Source: Sphingomonas sp. Leaf21 | GTDB lineage: Bacteria > Pseudomonadota > Alphaproteobacteria > Sphingomonadales > Sphingomonadaceae | Length of the DNA stretch: 64,000 nucleotides | Assembly: GCF_916858675.1 (NCBI RefSeq) | Contig: NZ_CAKASM010000001.1 | Span: forward strand, 62,001-126,000 | Reading direction: 5' to 3' | Shown here: positions 38,692-50,079 of the stretch, in pieces | Numbering within the stretch: the stretch's first letter is position 1 | How the letters are laid out: every line of letters begins with the position of its first letter | Notes under the pieces: model-generated | The model's database searches: none | Seen by the model: only the letters and a program-made list of their open reading frames with translations | Told to the model about the DNA's origin: nothing | Translations under genes and position numbers: made by a program

Positions 38692-39698
38692 TTACCGACC
38701 GAGTATGCGGCGATAGAGCGCGATATAGCGATCGGCCATGCGATCGACCGAGAAACGGGCGGCCGCCGCGGCGCGACAGGCTTCCCGGTCGATCGTGTCG
38801 ATCCGCGCCAGTGCCGCGACCGCCTCCTCGACCGAGTCGACGAGGAAGCCGTTGACCCCGTCCTCGATCAATTCGGGCATCGATCCCCTGCGGATGGCGA
38901 TGACCGGCGTGCCACAGGCCATGGCCTCGACCACCGACAGTCCGAAGGGTTCGTCGAAATTGATGAGGTGCAGCAACGCCTTGGCCCGGCCCAGCGTCGC
39001 GGTCCGATCCACGCCGCCGACAGGCCCGCGATAGACGATGCACTCGCCATCGACATGCGGCGCGACCTCTCGCTCCCAATAGCCCTGGTCCTGCACGATC
39101 CCCGCCATGACGAGGCGCCGTCCGGTTGCCTTCGCGACGGCGATCGCCTCTGCCGCACCCTTGTCGGGGTGGATGCGACCGAAAAATAGAAGATCGTCGC
39201 TACCTGCTGGATCGAAAGGAAAATCTTCGATCGGTATGCCATGGTGAATGGTGTCGGCATAGCGCAGCCGGGGATGACGGTCCGCATCGGAGATCGCGAC
39301 ATAGTGCACGCGATCCTGATAGGGTTCGTACATCGGCACGATCCGGTCGGAGGAAAAGCCGTGGATGGTGGTGACCATCGGCGTGTCGACCAGCCCGGCA
39401 AAGGCATGGGCGGGAAAGTCCGCCTGATTGTGGATCAGATCGAATTCGTCCGCGCGTTCGAATACGGCGGCCAGGTGGCGCATTTCCCAGACCTTGGCAT
39501 CGACGCTGGGGTCTTCGGAATAGGGGGCGGGAACGGGTCCGGCGAGCGTCGCCTTGGTCAGGCTGTCCTGAGTCGCGAACAATGTCACGTCGACCCCGCG
39601 CGCCACCAGCGCCTCGGTCAGCAGGCTGGTCACCAACTCCCATGGACCATAGGCGCGTGGCGGCGTGCGCCACGCGATGGGGGCGATCATCGCGATCT

Positions 39699-39702
<4 letters not shown>
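38692..39702 (-). CDS. GT4-type glycosyltransferase (group 1)
   Basis: This 336-aa retaining glycosyltransferase has a GT-B fold. The N-terminal domain shows AWRTPPRAYGPWELVTSLLTEAL (the acceptor side loop) and HNQADFPAHAF. The C-terminal donor-binding domain shows LLFFGRIHPDKG and the E-x7-E-like signature EPFGLSVVEAMACGTPVIA. It has no membrane segment. Its start overlaps the GH13 stop (ATGA), so it belongs to the GH130-GH13-GT4 operon. The donor and acceptor are not identifiable from the sequence alone. Confidence 0.9.
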
Positions 39703-41290
<1,588 letters not shown>

Positions 41291-41294
<4 letters not shown>

Positions 41295-42406
41295 GCGAAC
41301 AGGCCCTTGGAAAGGCGGGTCATGCGACAGGCGAGATCCGCCTCGCCGCTCGCGACCAGATAATGGTCGCCCATGTCGACAATGCCGGTCGAGAAGACGA
41401 CCGGCGTCGGCAGATACATCTGGTGCGCGATCGACGCTGTCAGTGCCGGATCGGCTTCGAGGATCGGCGCGTCGTCCTCGATCCGCAGGATGCGGGTCGG
41501 ATCGTCGACGTCGAACAGCGCCCAGAAGCTTCGATAGATGCCGACCGACTCGCGCCGCTCCACCCCGTGATAAAGGGTCAGCCACCCTTGATCGGTCAGG
41601 ATCGGGGGTGTGCCGCCACCGACCTTCATCGCGGAGGTCGCGGCCTTTCGCGCCCGGATGCCGGGTGCCTCGACGGGCTTCCAGTGGAGCGCGTCGGGCG
41701 ATGTCGCGAAGTTGATCGATGGCCCGCCGACGAAGGGGCTCTCGCCGGGATAGGCGAAATAGACCTCGCCCAGCGGGCGGGTCAGCGCCATGAAGCGGCC
41801 GTCGACCAGTCCCTCGAAGAACAGCATGTCCTTGTTCTGGTGGTCGAGGATGATGCCCGCCAGCCGGTAATCCAGACCGTTGTCCGAGATATGGAGCGTG
41901 GTCGAGTGCCGCTCGGCCGAGACCGAACAGGTCGTCATGTACCAGCGGTCTCCGATACGGCTGATCCGCGCATCCTCGACGCCATAATCCTGCCACGTCG
42001 CGGCGGGCTCGATCGCCTTGTCGTAATGCACCGCCACGATCCGGCTTGCGTCGGCCGAAAGCTCGACCGGCAGCAGCCAGGACAGCGAGGTGAGGGCGAG
42101 GATGCGGTGTGCGCTGCCACGGATCGCGAACTGGCGGGGATCGGTCATGTCGACCGCGTCGAGTGGATAGCGGTCGAGGACATAGCCGCTCTCGGTCCAG
42201 CGGATCGCACGGACGTGAGCGCCGTCGACCGGCTGGCTCAATGCTTCCGCGACACGGACCATCAGCAGCAGGTTGCCGTTCGCCAGCCGCGTCATTCCGG
42301 GATTGAACGCCCCCAGCACATAGGTGGGCTCGGCTATGCCCCGGCGAAGCGGGGATCGCGAGAGATCGACATCATCGGGGCGAAAGATCAGCAGGTCGTC
42401 GGCCAT
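41291..42406 (-). CDS. GH130-family glycoside phosphorylase or hydrolase
   Basis: This 371-aa five-bladed propeller protein belongs to the GH130 (mannoside phosphorylase-like) family. FNPGMTRL is at about 34-41. The catalytic proton-donor Asp is D145 in GVEDARIS (EDAR in place of the common EDPR). HYDKAIEP and GGGTPPIL are typical blade elements. GH130 members mostly phosphorolyse beta-mannosides; some hydrolyse them. The start is ATG 42406; frames extending further upstream are not supported. It heads the coupled GH130-GH13-GT4 operon. No signal peptide is visible. Confidence 0.88.
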
Positions 42407-42444
42407 GCGCCCGCCAACGTCCGCAGCGCCCAAGGCGTTCCCGC

Positions 42445-43077
42445 TCAGCCTGCCGTCGCCACCTTGAGGAAGACCGACCAGCGATGCTCGAAAAAGGCAT
42501 CGGGAGTGAGGCCGCCGAACGGGTCGGGCAGCGCGAACTGCATGCGGCGGCTGGGACCGTCGAGCATGTCGGTCAGAAGGTTGAAGAGGCTGAGCGGCGT
42601 CTCGTCCGTGCGCAACTCGCCCGCATCCTGCGCGTCGCGCATACAGGAGATCAGCGGATCGGAGATGATCCGGTCCCACGTCGCGAAGCGCTGGCGCAGC
42701 TCGTCCGAAAATACCGCCTCGGAGGTCAGGAAGGCCATGAAGCGGATCGACTCCGGCTCGACGCAGAAGAAGAAGAAGCGGCGCGCGGCGAGGTGCAGGC
42801 GTTCGAGCGGGTCCGGATCGGACGCAACATCCAGCACAGCCCGGCTGAGCCGTTCGAGATCGCGGTTCACCACTGCGTCGAGCAACGCCATCTTCCCCGC
42901 ATAGCGCCGATAGATGGTGTGCTTGCTGACCCCCACGGACAGGGCGATCTCCTCCATCGAGGTGCCCTCGATACCCCGGCAGCAAAACGCCTCTCTCGCG
43001 CCGGTCAGGATGATGTCGTCGATATGCTGGGCCTGTTCTCGCGTCGGGCGTCCAGCAGTCCGTTTGATGATGGCCAT
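42445..43077 (-). CDS. TetR-family transcriptional regulator
   Basis: This 210-aa TetR-type regulator has its helix-turn-helix at about 15-60 (EAFCCRGIEGTSMEEIALSVGVSKHTIYRRYAGKMALLDAVV), followed by a helical ligand domain. It is divergent from the RND pump genes with a near-perfect 23-bp palindrome in between, the standard arrangement of an efflux repressor. A role over the GH130 operon, which starts 39 bases downstream on the same strand, is less likely but possible since they may share a transcript. Confidence 0.9.
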   Translation of the reverse strand: MAIIKRTAGRPTREQAQHIDDIILTGAREAFCCRGIEGTSMEEIALSVGVSKHTIYRRYAGKMALLDAVVNRDLERLSRAVLDVASDPDPLERLHLAARRFFFFCVEPESIRFMAFLTSEAVFSDELRQRFATWDRIISDPLISCMRDAQDAGELRTDETPLSLFNLLTDMLDGPSRRMQFALPDPFGGLTPDAFFEHRWSVFLKVATAG

Positions 43078-43104
43078 GATCCCCCTTTGCGGCCTCCATG
43101 GGTA

Positions 43105-43127
43105 TAGGTCAAATTTAATTGTACCTA
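43105..43127. promoter_or_regulatory. TetR operator palindrome
   Basis: The 23-base sequence has arms TAGGT-N2-AATT and AATT-N2-ACCTA around a single central T, so 18 of its 22 flanking bases are symmetric. It lies 28 bases from the TetR start and about 80 from the adaptor start, so one bound dimer pair could repress both divergent promoters. Confidence 0.7.
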
Positions 43128-43204
43128 ATCGTTGCTTTTGTGCAGGTGCGAGGTACAGGGAACCGGATGACTAAAACGTCATGTGGTTCAGGGAGTTTCA
43201 GGGC

Positions 43205-44389
43205 GTGTCCAAATTTTCCGGCTTCGTGTCGTCGCTTGCGATGGCCTTTGCGCTGGCCGCATGTGGGCAAGGCGAACAGCAGCAGCAGGCCGCCCCGCCG
43301 CCGCCCCTGGTCACGGCGGTGACCGTCCAGGCGGCCGCGGTGCCCAACATCATCGAACTCCCCGGCCGGATCGAGGCGATGCGTACCGCCGAAGTCCGCG
43401 CGCGCACCGACGGCATCGTCGAGGCGCGGCTCTATCGCGAGGGGACCGACGTCGCCGAGGGGCAGCCGCTGTTCCGCATCGACCAGCGCGACTACCGGGC
43501 GCAGGTGACGCAGGCGCAGGCGACGCTGGCGCGGGCGCAGGCGGCGCGGGCGAACGCCGCCTCGATCGTCCGTCGTTATCAGCCGCTGGTCGCCGAGCGA
43601 GCGGTCAGCGCGCAGGAATTCGATGCCGCGCAATCGGACCTGCGTCAGGCCGATGCCAGCGTCGCCGATGCGCGCGCGGCGCTGTCGCGGGCGCAGCTGC
43701 AACTCAGCTACACCATCGTCCGCGCTCCGATCGCCGGTCGGGTCGGCCGCGCGCAGGTGACCGAGGGCGCGCTGGTCAGCGCGACACAGGCCACCCCGCT
43801 GACCCAGGTGGACCAGATGTCGCCCATCTATGCCGTCTTCACCCAGTCGAACGCCGCCCTGACCAACCTGATCCAGCAGGCCCGCTCGGGTGGGCTGGCG
43901 CTGCCCGATCTGTCGCATATCACGGTCCGCCTGACCCTGGAGGACGGCAGCGAATATGGCCCGACGGGACAGCTCGACTTTGCGGGGCAGACCGTCGACC
44001 CGACGACCGGCAGCCAACAGCTTCGTGCGCGCTTCCCCAACGGCAACCGCATGCTGCTGCCGGGCCAGTTCGTTCGCGCCCACGTCAATGCCGGGACCAT
44101 CCGAAACGGTATCGCGGTTCCGCAGCGTTCGGTCCAGCTCAGCAACCAGGCCGCCTCGGTCATGGTCGTCGACGGATCGGGCACGGTTCAGACTCGTCCG
44201 GTCACGCTGGGCGGGCAGGTCGGCAGCAACTGGGTGATCCTGTCCGGCCTGAAGCCCGGAGAGAAGGTCGTCACGGAAGGCTGGCAGAAGGTGCAGCCGG
44301 GCCAGAAGGTCCGCATCCAGCCATCGAGCCAGCAAGGCGCGCAGCAGGCGCAGGGGCAGCAGGGTGGCCAGCCGCCCGCGGCCCGCTGA
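43205..44389 (+). CDS. RND efflux periplasmic adaptor (membrane-fusion protein)
   Basis: This lipoprotein adaptor of about 394 aa links an RND pump to its outer-membrane channel. The GTG start at 43205 follows AGGGAG and gives a lipoprotein signal SSLAMAFALAACGQ with cysteine in LAAC. An ATG at 43181 in frame is less well placed. The lipoyl domain (about 60-110, TAEVRARTDGIVEARLYREG), an alpha-hairpin with coiled coil (about 105-165, QAQATLARAQAARANAASIV), and the beta-barrel domains follow. A Gln-rich tail (SQQGAQQAQGQQGG) ends it. It is first in a three-gene pump operon. Confidence 0.93.
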   Translation: MSKFSGFVSSLAMAFALAACGQGEQQQQAAPPPPLVTAVTVQAAAVPNIIELPGRIEAMRTAEVRARTDGIVEARLYREGTDVAEGQPLFRIDQRDYRAQVTQAQATLARAQAARANAASIVRRYQPLVAERAVSAQEFDAAQSDLRQADASVADARAALSRAQLQLSYTIVRAPIAGRVGRAQVTEGALVSATQATPLTQVDQMSPIYAVFTQSNAALTNLIQQARSGGLALPDLSHITVRLTLEDGSEYGPTGQLDFAGQTVDPTTGSQQLRARFPNGNRMLLPGQFVRAHVNAGTIRNGIAVPQRSVQLSNQAASVMVVDGSGTVQTRPVTLGGQVGSNWVILSGLKPGEKVVTEGWQKVQPGQKVRIQPSSQQGAQQAQGQQGGQPPAAR

Positions 44390-44407
44390 TCGCCGGAGTA
44401 AAACAGC

Positions 44408-47400
44408 ATGAACCGCTTCTTCGTCTATCATCCGGTCTTCGCCTGGGTGATCGCGCTCTTCATTGCGCTATTCGGCGTGATCGCGCTCCGACTGTTGCCG
44501 ATCGAAAGCTATCCGTCGGTCGCGCCGCCCGCGCTGAACCTTGCGATCAGCTATAACGGCGCCGATGCCGAAGTGATGGACCGTTCGGTGACCGCGGTCA
44601 TCGAAAAGGAACTGAATGGCGTCGACAATTTCCTCTACATGGCGTCGACCAGCCGTTCCAACGGCACGGCGCAGATCACCGTCACCTTCAAGCCCGGCAC
44701 CGATCTGGACGTCGCACGCACGCAGATCCAGGACCGGTTGAGCCGCGCCGAACCCCGCCTGCCGCAGGAGGTGCGCGCGCTGGGCATCCAGGTGACCGAA
44801 GGATCGGCGGGCTTCCTCGAGGTCATCACGCTCAGTTCCAAGTCGGGCAGGACCAGCCCGGTCGAGATGGGCAACTTCGCCGAGAACAATATCCGTAACG
44901 AGCTGCGCCGGATCGACGGCGTTGGCGACGTGCAGCTGTTCGGCTCGCCCTATGCGATGCGCATCTGGCTCGATCCGCAGAAGCTGGCGGGGTACGGCCT
45001 GTCGGCGTCGGAGGCGCTGGCGGCGGTGCAGGAGCAGAACAGCCAGACGGCGGGCGGCTCGATCGGCGCGCAGCCGCTGAACCGGACGGCGGAATTCACC
45101 GCACAGATCATTACCCAGAACCGCTTCGCGACGCCCGAACAGTTCCGGCAGATCATCATCCGCGCCAATCCCGACGGCTCGGCGATCCGGCTGGGCGATG
45201 TCGCGCGGGTCGAGTTGGGCAAGGACAATTACGGCTTTCGCCTGACCTTGAACGGCAAGGAGACGGTCGGCCTGGCGGTCCAGCTCGCCAGCGGGGCCAA
45301 CGCGCTGGCGACGGCGGACGCGGTGACCGCCAAGATGAAGCAGCTCCAGTCGAGCTTCCCGGCCGACGTGACCTGGAGCGTGCCCTTCACCACGACGCCG
45401 TTTATCACCGCCTCCGTCGACAGCGTGATCCATACGCTGGTCGAGGCGATGATCCTCGTGTTCCTCGTGATGTTCCTGTTCCTGCAGAACTGGCGTGCGA
45501 CGCTGATCCCGGCGATCGTCGTGCCGATCGCGCTCGGCGGTGCCTGTATCGGGCTGCTGGCGTTCGGTTTCTCGATCAACACGCTGTCGCTGTTCGGCAT
45601 GGTGGTGGCGATCGGCATTCTGGTCGACGATGCGATCGTCGTCGTCGAGAATGTCGAGCGGATCATGTCGGAAGAGGGGCTCAGCCCGCGCCGGGCGACG
45701 GTGAAGGCCATGGGACAGATCACCGGGGCGATCATCGGCATCACGCTGGTGCTGGTCGCGGTGTTCATTCCGATGGCCTTCTTCCCCGGCTCGACGGGGG
45801 GAATCTATCGACAGTTCTCGGTGACGCTGGCCGTGTCGATCTTCTTCTCGGCGGTACTGGCGCTGACGCTGACGCCCGCGCTGTGCGCAACGCTGTTAAA
45901 GCACGAGGACGCGCATACCGGGGATCGCCGCGAGCCCAGGCCCGGCGTGCGAGGCCTGCCGCAGCGCTTCTTCAACTGGTTCAACGACAGGTTCGGTCGC
46001 GGAACCGAGAAATATGGCGGCGGCGTCAAGCGGATGATGGCGCGCCCCGTCCGCTGGCTGGCGGTGTTCGCGGTCGTCGTGGTCATCACCGGCGTGATGT
46101 TCACGCGCATTCCCGGCGGCTTCCTGCCGACCGAGGATCAGGGGTATATCTTCGTGTCCTATGACGCGGCCCCCGGCGCGACGCTGGAGCGGACGGGCGA
46201 GGCGATCACCAAGGTCGAGAACTTCCTCCATGCCCAGCCGCAGGTGTCCGACATCGTGTCGGTCGCGGGCTTCAACTTCTTCGGCCAGGGGCAGGCGGCG
46301 GGTATCTCCTTCGTCAATCTGAAGCCGTGGGCGGAGCGCAAGGGGACGGCGAACAACTCGACGACGCTGGTGGGCAAGACGATGGGCTTCGTTCAGTCGA
46401 TCCCGGAGGCGACCATCTTCGCGCTCGACCCGCCGCCGATCCAGGCGCTGGGCAACGCCACCGGCTTCTCGATGAAGATCGAGGATCGCTCGGGGCTGGG
46501 CGAGGCGGCGCTTCAACAGGCGCAGGGCGCGATCCTGGCCAAGGCGTCGAAGAACCCCGTCCTGATGGGGGTTCGCCCTGAAGGACTGGGGCCCGCGCCG
46601 CAGCTCTATGTCGACATCGATCGTATCCAGGCGCGCGCGCTCGGCCTCCAGATCGCGGACGTGAACCAGACGCTGTCGATCGCCTTCGGCTCGGCCTATG
46701 CCAACGACTTCGTTCGTGAAGGCAATGTGTTGCGCGTCTATCTTCAGGCGGATGCACCGCAGCGCATGTCGCCCGAGGACGTGCTGGCGCTGCGCGTGCG
46801 CAATGCGCAGGGCAATATGGTGCCCTTCTCGTCCTTCACGAAGGTCCGCTGGCAAAACGGTCCGCAGCAGCTCGAGCGGTATAACGGGTATCCGTCGCTG
46901 ACCGTGTCGGGCATGGCGGCTCAGGGGCAGTCGACCGGAACCGCGCTTGGCGAGATGGAGAAGATCGCGCGCGAAGTGATGCCGCCCGGCATGAGCTTCG
47001 AATGGACCGGCACCGCGTTCGAGGAACGCCAGGCGGGCGGCCAGATCGGTCTGTTGCTGGGTCTGTCGCTGGTCGTCGTCTTCCTGCTGCTCGCGGCGCT
47101 GTATGAAAGCTGGGCGATCCCGCTGGCGGTGCTGCTGGTGGTGCCGTTCGGCGTGCTCGGCGCGGTGCTGATGACGATCGTGCGCGGCTTCTCGGCGGAC
47201 GTGTATTTCAACGTCGGGCTGATCACGATCATCGGGCTGGCGGCCAAGAACGCCATCCTGATCGTCGAGTTCGCCATCGAGGATCAGCAGGCGGGCCGTT
47301 CGCCGTTCGAGGCGACGGTCGAGGCGGCCCGCCAGCGCCTCCGTCCGATCCTGATGACCAGCCTGGCCTTTATCCTCGGTATGGTGCCGCTGTTCATCGC

Positions 47401-47620
47401 CAGCGGTGCGGGCGCGGCCAGCCGAAGGGCGGTGGGCACTGGCGTGATGGGTGGCATGATCGCGGCGACCGCGTTCGGCATCTTCTTCACGCCGGTCTTC
47501 TACATCGCCGCCAAGAAATGGCTCGCGCGCGAGACCGATCATGAGGCCGAGGATGCCGAGGAGGAGGCGCGCGAGCGCGACCGGCGAACCGACGATGAGG
47601 AGGCCACGGCCCATGCGTAA
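44408..47620 (+). CDS. RND multidrug efflux permease (HAE1 family)
   Basis: This 1070-aa inner-membrane proton-driven exporter has the expected size and 12 helices with two large periplasmic loops. The first helix (VFAWVIALFIALFGVIAL) begins it. The proton-relay segment GMVVAIGILVDDAIVVVENVER in helix IV has the double Asp, and a conserved Lys is expected in the second half. GPAPQLYVDIDRIQARALG in the second loop and the later NVGLITIIGLAAKNAILIVEF helix are typical. It is 18 bases after the adaptor gene and overlaps the start of the channel gene. Confidence 0.96.
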   Translation: MNRFFVYHPVFAWVIALFIALFGVIALRLLPIESYPSVAPPALNLAISYNGADAEVMDRSVTAVIEKELNGVDNFLYMASTSRSNGTAQITVTFKPGTDLDVARTQIQDRLSRAEPRLPQEVRALGIQVTEGSAGFLEVITLSSKSGRTSPVEMGNFAENNIRNELRRIDGVGDVQLFGSPYAMRIWLDPQKLAGYGLSASEALAAVQEQNSQTAGGSIGAQPLNRTAEFTAQIITQNRFATPEQFRQIIIRANPDGSAIRLGDVARVELGKDNYGFRLTLNGKETVGLAVQLASGANALATADAVTAKMKQLQSSFPADVTWSVPFTTTPFITASVDSVIHTLVEAMILVFLVMFLFLQNWRATLIPAIVVPIALGGACIGLLAFGFSINTLSLFGMVVAIGILVDDAIVVVENVERIMSEEGLSPRRATVKAMGQITGAIIGITLVLVAVFIPMAFFPGSTGGIYRQFSVTLAVSIFFSAVLALTLTPALCATLLKHEDAHTGDRREPRPGVRGLPQRFFNWFNDRFGRGTEKYGGGVKRMMARPVRWLAVFAVVVVITGVMFTRIPGGFLPTEDQGYIFVSYDAAPGATLERTGEAITKVENFLHAQPQVSDIVSVAGFNFFGQGQAAGISFVNLKPWAERKGTANNSTTLVGKTMGFVQSIPEATIFALDPPPIQALGNATGFSMKIEDRSGLGEAALQQAQGAILAKASKNPVLMGVRPEGLGPAPQLYVDIDRIQARALGLQIADVNQTLSIAFGSAYANDFVREGNVLRVYLQADAPQRMSPEDVLALRVRNAQGNMVPFSSFTKVRWQNGPQQLERYNGYPSLTVSGMAAQGQSTGTALGEMEKIAREVMPPGMSFEWTGTAFEERQAGGQIGLLLGLSLVVVFLLLAALYESWAIPLAVLLVVPFGVLGAVLMTIVRGFSADVYFNVGLITIIGLAAKNAILIVEFAIEDQQAGRSPFEATVEAARQRLRPILMTSLAFILGMVPLFIASGAGAASRRAVGTGVMGGMIAATAFGIFFTPVFYIAAKKWLARETDHEAEDAEEEARERDRRTDDEEATAHA

Positions 47621-49082
47621 GCGCTTTTCGCATATCGCCGCCATGCTGGCGCTGACCAGCGGCCTGACCGCCTGCAACCTGGCCCCACGCTATCACCAGC
47701 CGGTCGCGCCGGTCTCCGCCACCTATCCCGAGGCGGTGACGGGCAGCCGGACGGCGGCCGAGATCGGCTGGCGCGAGTTCTTCGCGGACGAGCAGCTAAA
47801 GGCCTATATCGCCGCCGCGCTCGCCAACAATCGCGACCTCGCCCAGGCAGTGGCACGCGTCGCGCAGGCGCGGGCGCAGTACCGGATCCAGGATGCGCAG
47901 CGGCTGCCGTCGCTGGACGCGTCGGCGTCGGCGTCGCGGACCCGTGTTCCGCTCAACTCGCTCGGCTTCGGCGATGCCCTGCCGGGCGGGGGCGATGCGG
48001 AGAACCCGACCTCGATCACCTACAACCAGTTCGCGGTGGGCGCCCGCGTGTCGAGCTTCGAACTCGATTTCTGGGGGCGCGTCCGCAACCTCGCCGAGGC
48101 GCAGCGGCGGCAATATCTGGCGACCGTCGAGGCGGAGCGGGCCTTCCGCCTCTCGCTGGTCGGGCAGGTCGCGGCGACCTATCTCCAGATCCGTGCCGCC
48201 GACGAGCAGATCGCGCTCGCGGAGCGGACCGTCACCAGCCGTCGCGAGGGGCTGGGCATCGCCAGGCGGCGGATGGAGGCGGGCGTCACTTCCAGCGTCG
48301 ATTACGACCAGGCGGCGGCGCTGCTGACCCAGGCGGAGACCCAGCTTGCCGAACTGCGCCGCACCGTGGCGCAGTCGCAGAACCTACTGACCGTGCTGGT
48401 CGGAGGACCGGTGACGAGCACGCTGCCCGTCGGGCGGCGGCTGAACGATCAGAAGCAATTCGCCGATATCGAGCCCGGCCTGCCCTCCGCGCTGCTGGTC
48501 AACCGGCCCGATGTGCTTCAGGCGGAGCAGCAATTGCTGGCTGCGAACGCCAATATCGGGGCGGCGCGCGCGGCGTTCCTGCCCAGCATCTCGCTGACGG
48601 GCCTGGCGGGATTCGTGTCGCCGGCCTTGAGCAGCCTGATCGATGGCGGTTCCAGGCAATATCAGGTGCAGGGGGCCGCGCTGCTGCCGATCTTCGACTG
48701 GGGGCGGCGCAACGCGCAACTCAGGCTCAGCCGTGCGCAGGCCGACGAGCTGACCGCCGCCTATCAGCGGACGGTGCAGGGCGCATTCCGCGAGGTCGCC
48801 GATGCGCTGGTCGCTCGCCGCCGCTATGCCGAGCAGATCGAGGCGCAGACCCGGGCGGTCGATGCCCAGCGTCGCCTCGCACGCACGGCACGTCTGCGCT
48901 ACACCAATGGCATAGCCATCTATCTCGAAGTGCTCGACGCGGAACGCAACCTGTTCTCCGCTGAGCAACAGTTGCTGACGCTGCGCAGCGCCGCGCTCCA
49001 GAACGACGTGACGCTCTATGTGGCGCTCGGCGGTGGCCTGCGTGAAACGAGCCAGGCGAACATGGTTCCGACGAACGGCTAG
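47613..49082 (+). CDS. Outer-membrane efflux channel lipoprotein (OprM/NodT type)
   Basis: This 489-aa TolC-family channel has a lipoprotein signal ending LTSGLTAC. Two OEP repeats each contain long helices (for example about 80-160 and 300-380), and PFKDPNW-like canonical motifs are replaced by WREFFADEQLKAYIAAALANNRDL. LLVNRPDVLQAEQQLLAANANIGAARAAFLPSI and GLRE at the end are family hallmarks. The start ATG is inside the RND stop (ATGCGTAA), which ensures coupled translation. The three genes form a complete tripartite pump. Confidence 0.94.
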   Translation: MRKRFSHIAAMLALTSGLTACNLAPRYHQPVAPVSATYPEAVTGSRTAAEIGWREFFADEQLKAYIAAALANNRDLAQAVARVAQARAQYRIQDAQRLPSLDASASASRTRVPLNSLGFGDALPGGGDAENPTSITYNQFAVGARVSSFELDFWGRVRNLAEAQRRQYLATVEAERAFRLSLVGQVAATYLQIRAADEQIALAERTVTSRREGLGIARRRMEAGVTSSVDYDQAAALLTQAETQLAELRRTVAQSQNLLTVLVGGPVTSTLPVGRRLNDQKQFADIEPGLPSALLVNRPDVLQAEQQLLAANANIGAARAAFLPSISLTGLAGFVSPALSSLIDGGSRQYQVQGAALLPIFDWGRRNAQLRLSRAQADELTAAYQRTVQGAFREVADALVARRRYAEQIEAQTRAVDAQRRLARTARLRYTNGIAIYLEVLDAERNLFSAEQQLLTLRSAALQNDVTLYVALGGGLRETSQANMVPTNG

Positions 49083-49110
49083 CCCCTCCCAGCCGTCGCG
49101 CTCGAGCCGG

Positions 49111-49148
49111 GGGGCGTGCGGGATGTCGTCCCGTGCGCCCCTTTGCTT
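49111..49148 (+). terminator. Intrinsic terminator of the RND operon
   Basis: GGGGCGTGCGGG and CCCGTGCGCCCC pair over 12 bases (two G-U wobbles) with a seven-base loop, followed by TTTGCTTT. This is the clearest terminator-like structure in the window and ends the pump operon. Confidence 0.75.
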
Positions 49149-49149
49149 T

Positions 49150-49184
49150 GTCATCGACATGCGCCTAACCCGCCCGTCGATGAC
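49150..49184 (+). promoter_or_regulatory. Inverted repeat upstream of mtnP
   Basis: GTCATCGAC and GTCGATGAC are perfect nine-base inverted copies separated by 17 bases, ending 13 bases before the mtnP start. The second arm abuts the ribosome-binding AGGGGAG. In RNA it could form a hairpin affecting initiation; in DNA it could be an operator. Confidence 0.4.
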
Positions 49185-49197
49185 AGGGGAGCGCGAG

Positions 49198-50076
49198 ATG
49201 ACGGGCTGGACGATCGGGATTATTGGCGGGTCCGGACTTTACGGGATCGACGCCCTCGAGGATGTCGAGACGATCACGCCCGAAACGCCATGGGGCCCGC
49301 CATCCGATGCGCTGGTGCGCGGCAGGATCGGCGACGTCCGTTTCGTCTTCCTGCCGCGTCATGGGCGCGGACACCGGCTGTCGCCGACCGACGTCAATGC
49401 CCGTGCCAATATCCATGCGCTGAAGCTTGCGGGCTGCACGGACGTTCTCGCCATATCGGCGATCGGGTCGTTGCGCGAGGAACTGTCGCCCGGCTGCTTC
49501 GTGGCCGTCGATCAGTTCATCGACCGCACCGTCCACCGCGATACCAGCTTCTTCGGATCCGGCCTCGTCGCCCATGTCTCGATGGCCGATCCGGTATGTC
49601 CGAGGCTGTCGACCATGGCGGCGCAGGCCGGCGAGCGCGCCGGGGCGCGGATGGTTCACGGCGGAACCTATCTGGCGATGGAGGGGCCGCAATTCTCGAC
49701 CCGCGCCGAAAGCCATCTGTACCGCCAATGGGGTGCCGACGTGATCGGGATGACCGCCATGCCGGAGGCGAAGCTCGCGCGCGAGGCAGAGCTGCCCTAT
49801 GCGCTGATCGGCATGGTCACCGACTATGACTGCTGGCGCGAGGGCGAGGCGCATGTCGAGGTCGATGCGGTGCTGGCACAACTCGGCACCAACGCGGCGG
49901 TCGCGCGGAGCCTGGTCGTGGCGCTCGCCGCGATCCTGCCCAGCGAGAGGACGCCGTCACCGATCGATACCGTGCTCGATCAGGCGCTGATCACCCACGG
50001 GTCGCACATGGACCGGGCCAAGGCGGAAAGCCTCGGCCCGATCGTGTCGCGGGTGCTTGCCGCACGCGGGGTTTGA
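49198..50076 (+). CDS. mtnP: 5'-methylthioadenosine phosphorylase
   Basis: This purine-nucleoside phosphorylase-type enzyme splits methylthioadenosine, the by-product of polyamine and homoserine-lactone synthesis, into adenine and methylthioribose-1-phosphate. It is 292 aa from MTGWTIGIIGGSGLYG, the classic MTAP opening. FLPRHGRGHRLSPTDVNARAN, ISAIGSLREELSPG and EGPQFSTRAES are conserved, with GMTAMPEAKLAREAELPYA near the C-terminus. It stands alone after the RND terminator and converges with kgtP four bases away. Confidence 0.95.
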   Translation: MTGWTIGIIGGSGLYGIDALEDVETITPETPWGPPSDALVRGRIGDVRFVFLPRHGRGHRLSPTDVNARANIHALKLAGCTDVLAISAIGSLREELSPGCFVAVDQFIDRTVHRDTSFFGSGLVAHVSMADPVCPRLSTMAAQAGERAGARMVHGGTYLAMEGPQFSTRAESHLYRQWGADVIGMTAMPEAKLAREAELPYALIGMVTDYDCWREGEAHVEVDAVLAQLGTNAAVARSLVVALAAILPSERTPSPIDTVLDQALITHGSHMDRAKAESLGPIVSRVLAARGV

Positions 50077-50079
50077 GGA

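Noticed and set aside
45896-47677. 593-residue minus-strand frame opposite the RND permease
   Set aside because: The permease and the outer-membrane channel explain the region; the antisense frame has no recognisable domain.
49083-49197. SAM-responsive riboswitch before mtnP
   Set aside because: The gap holds only a terminator and a simple inverted repeat; no SAM or SAH aptamer core could be recognised.
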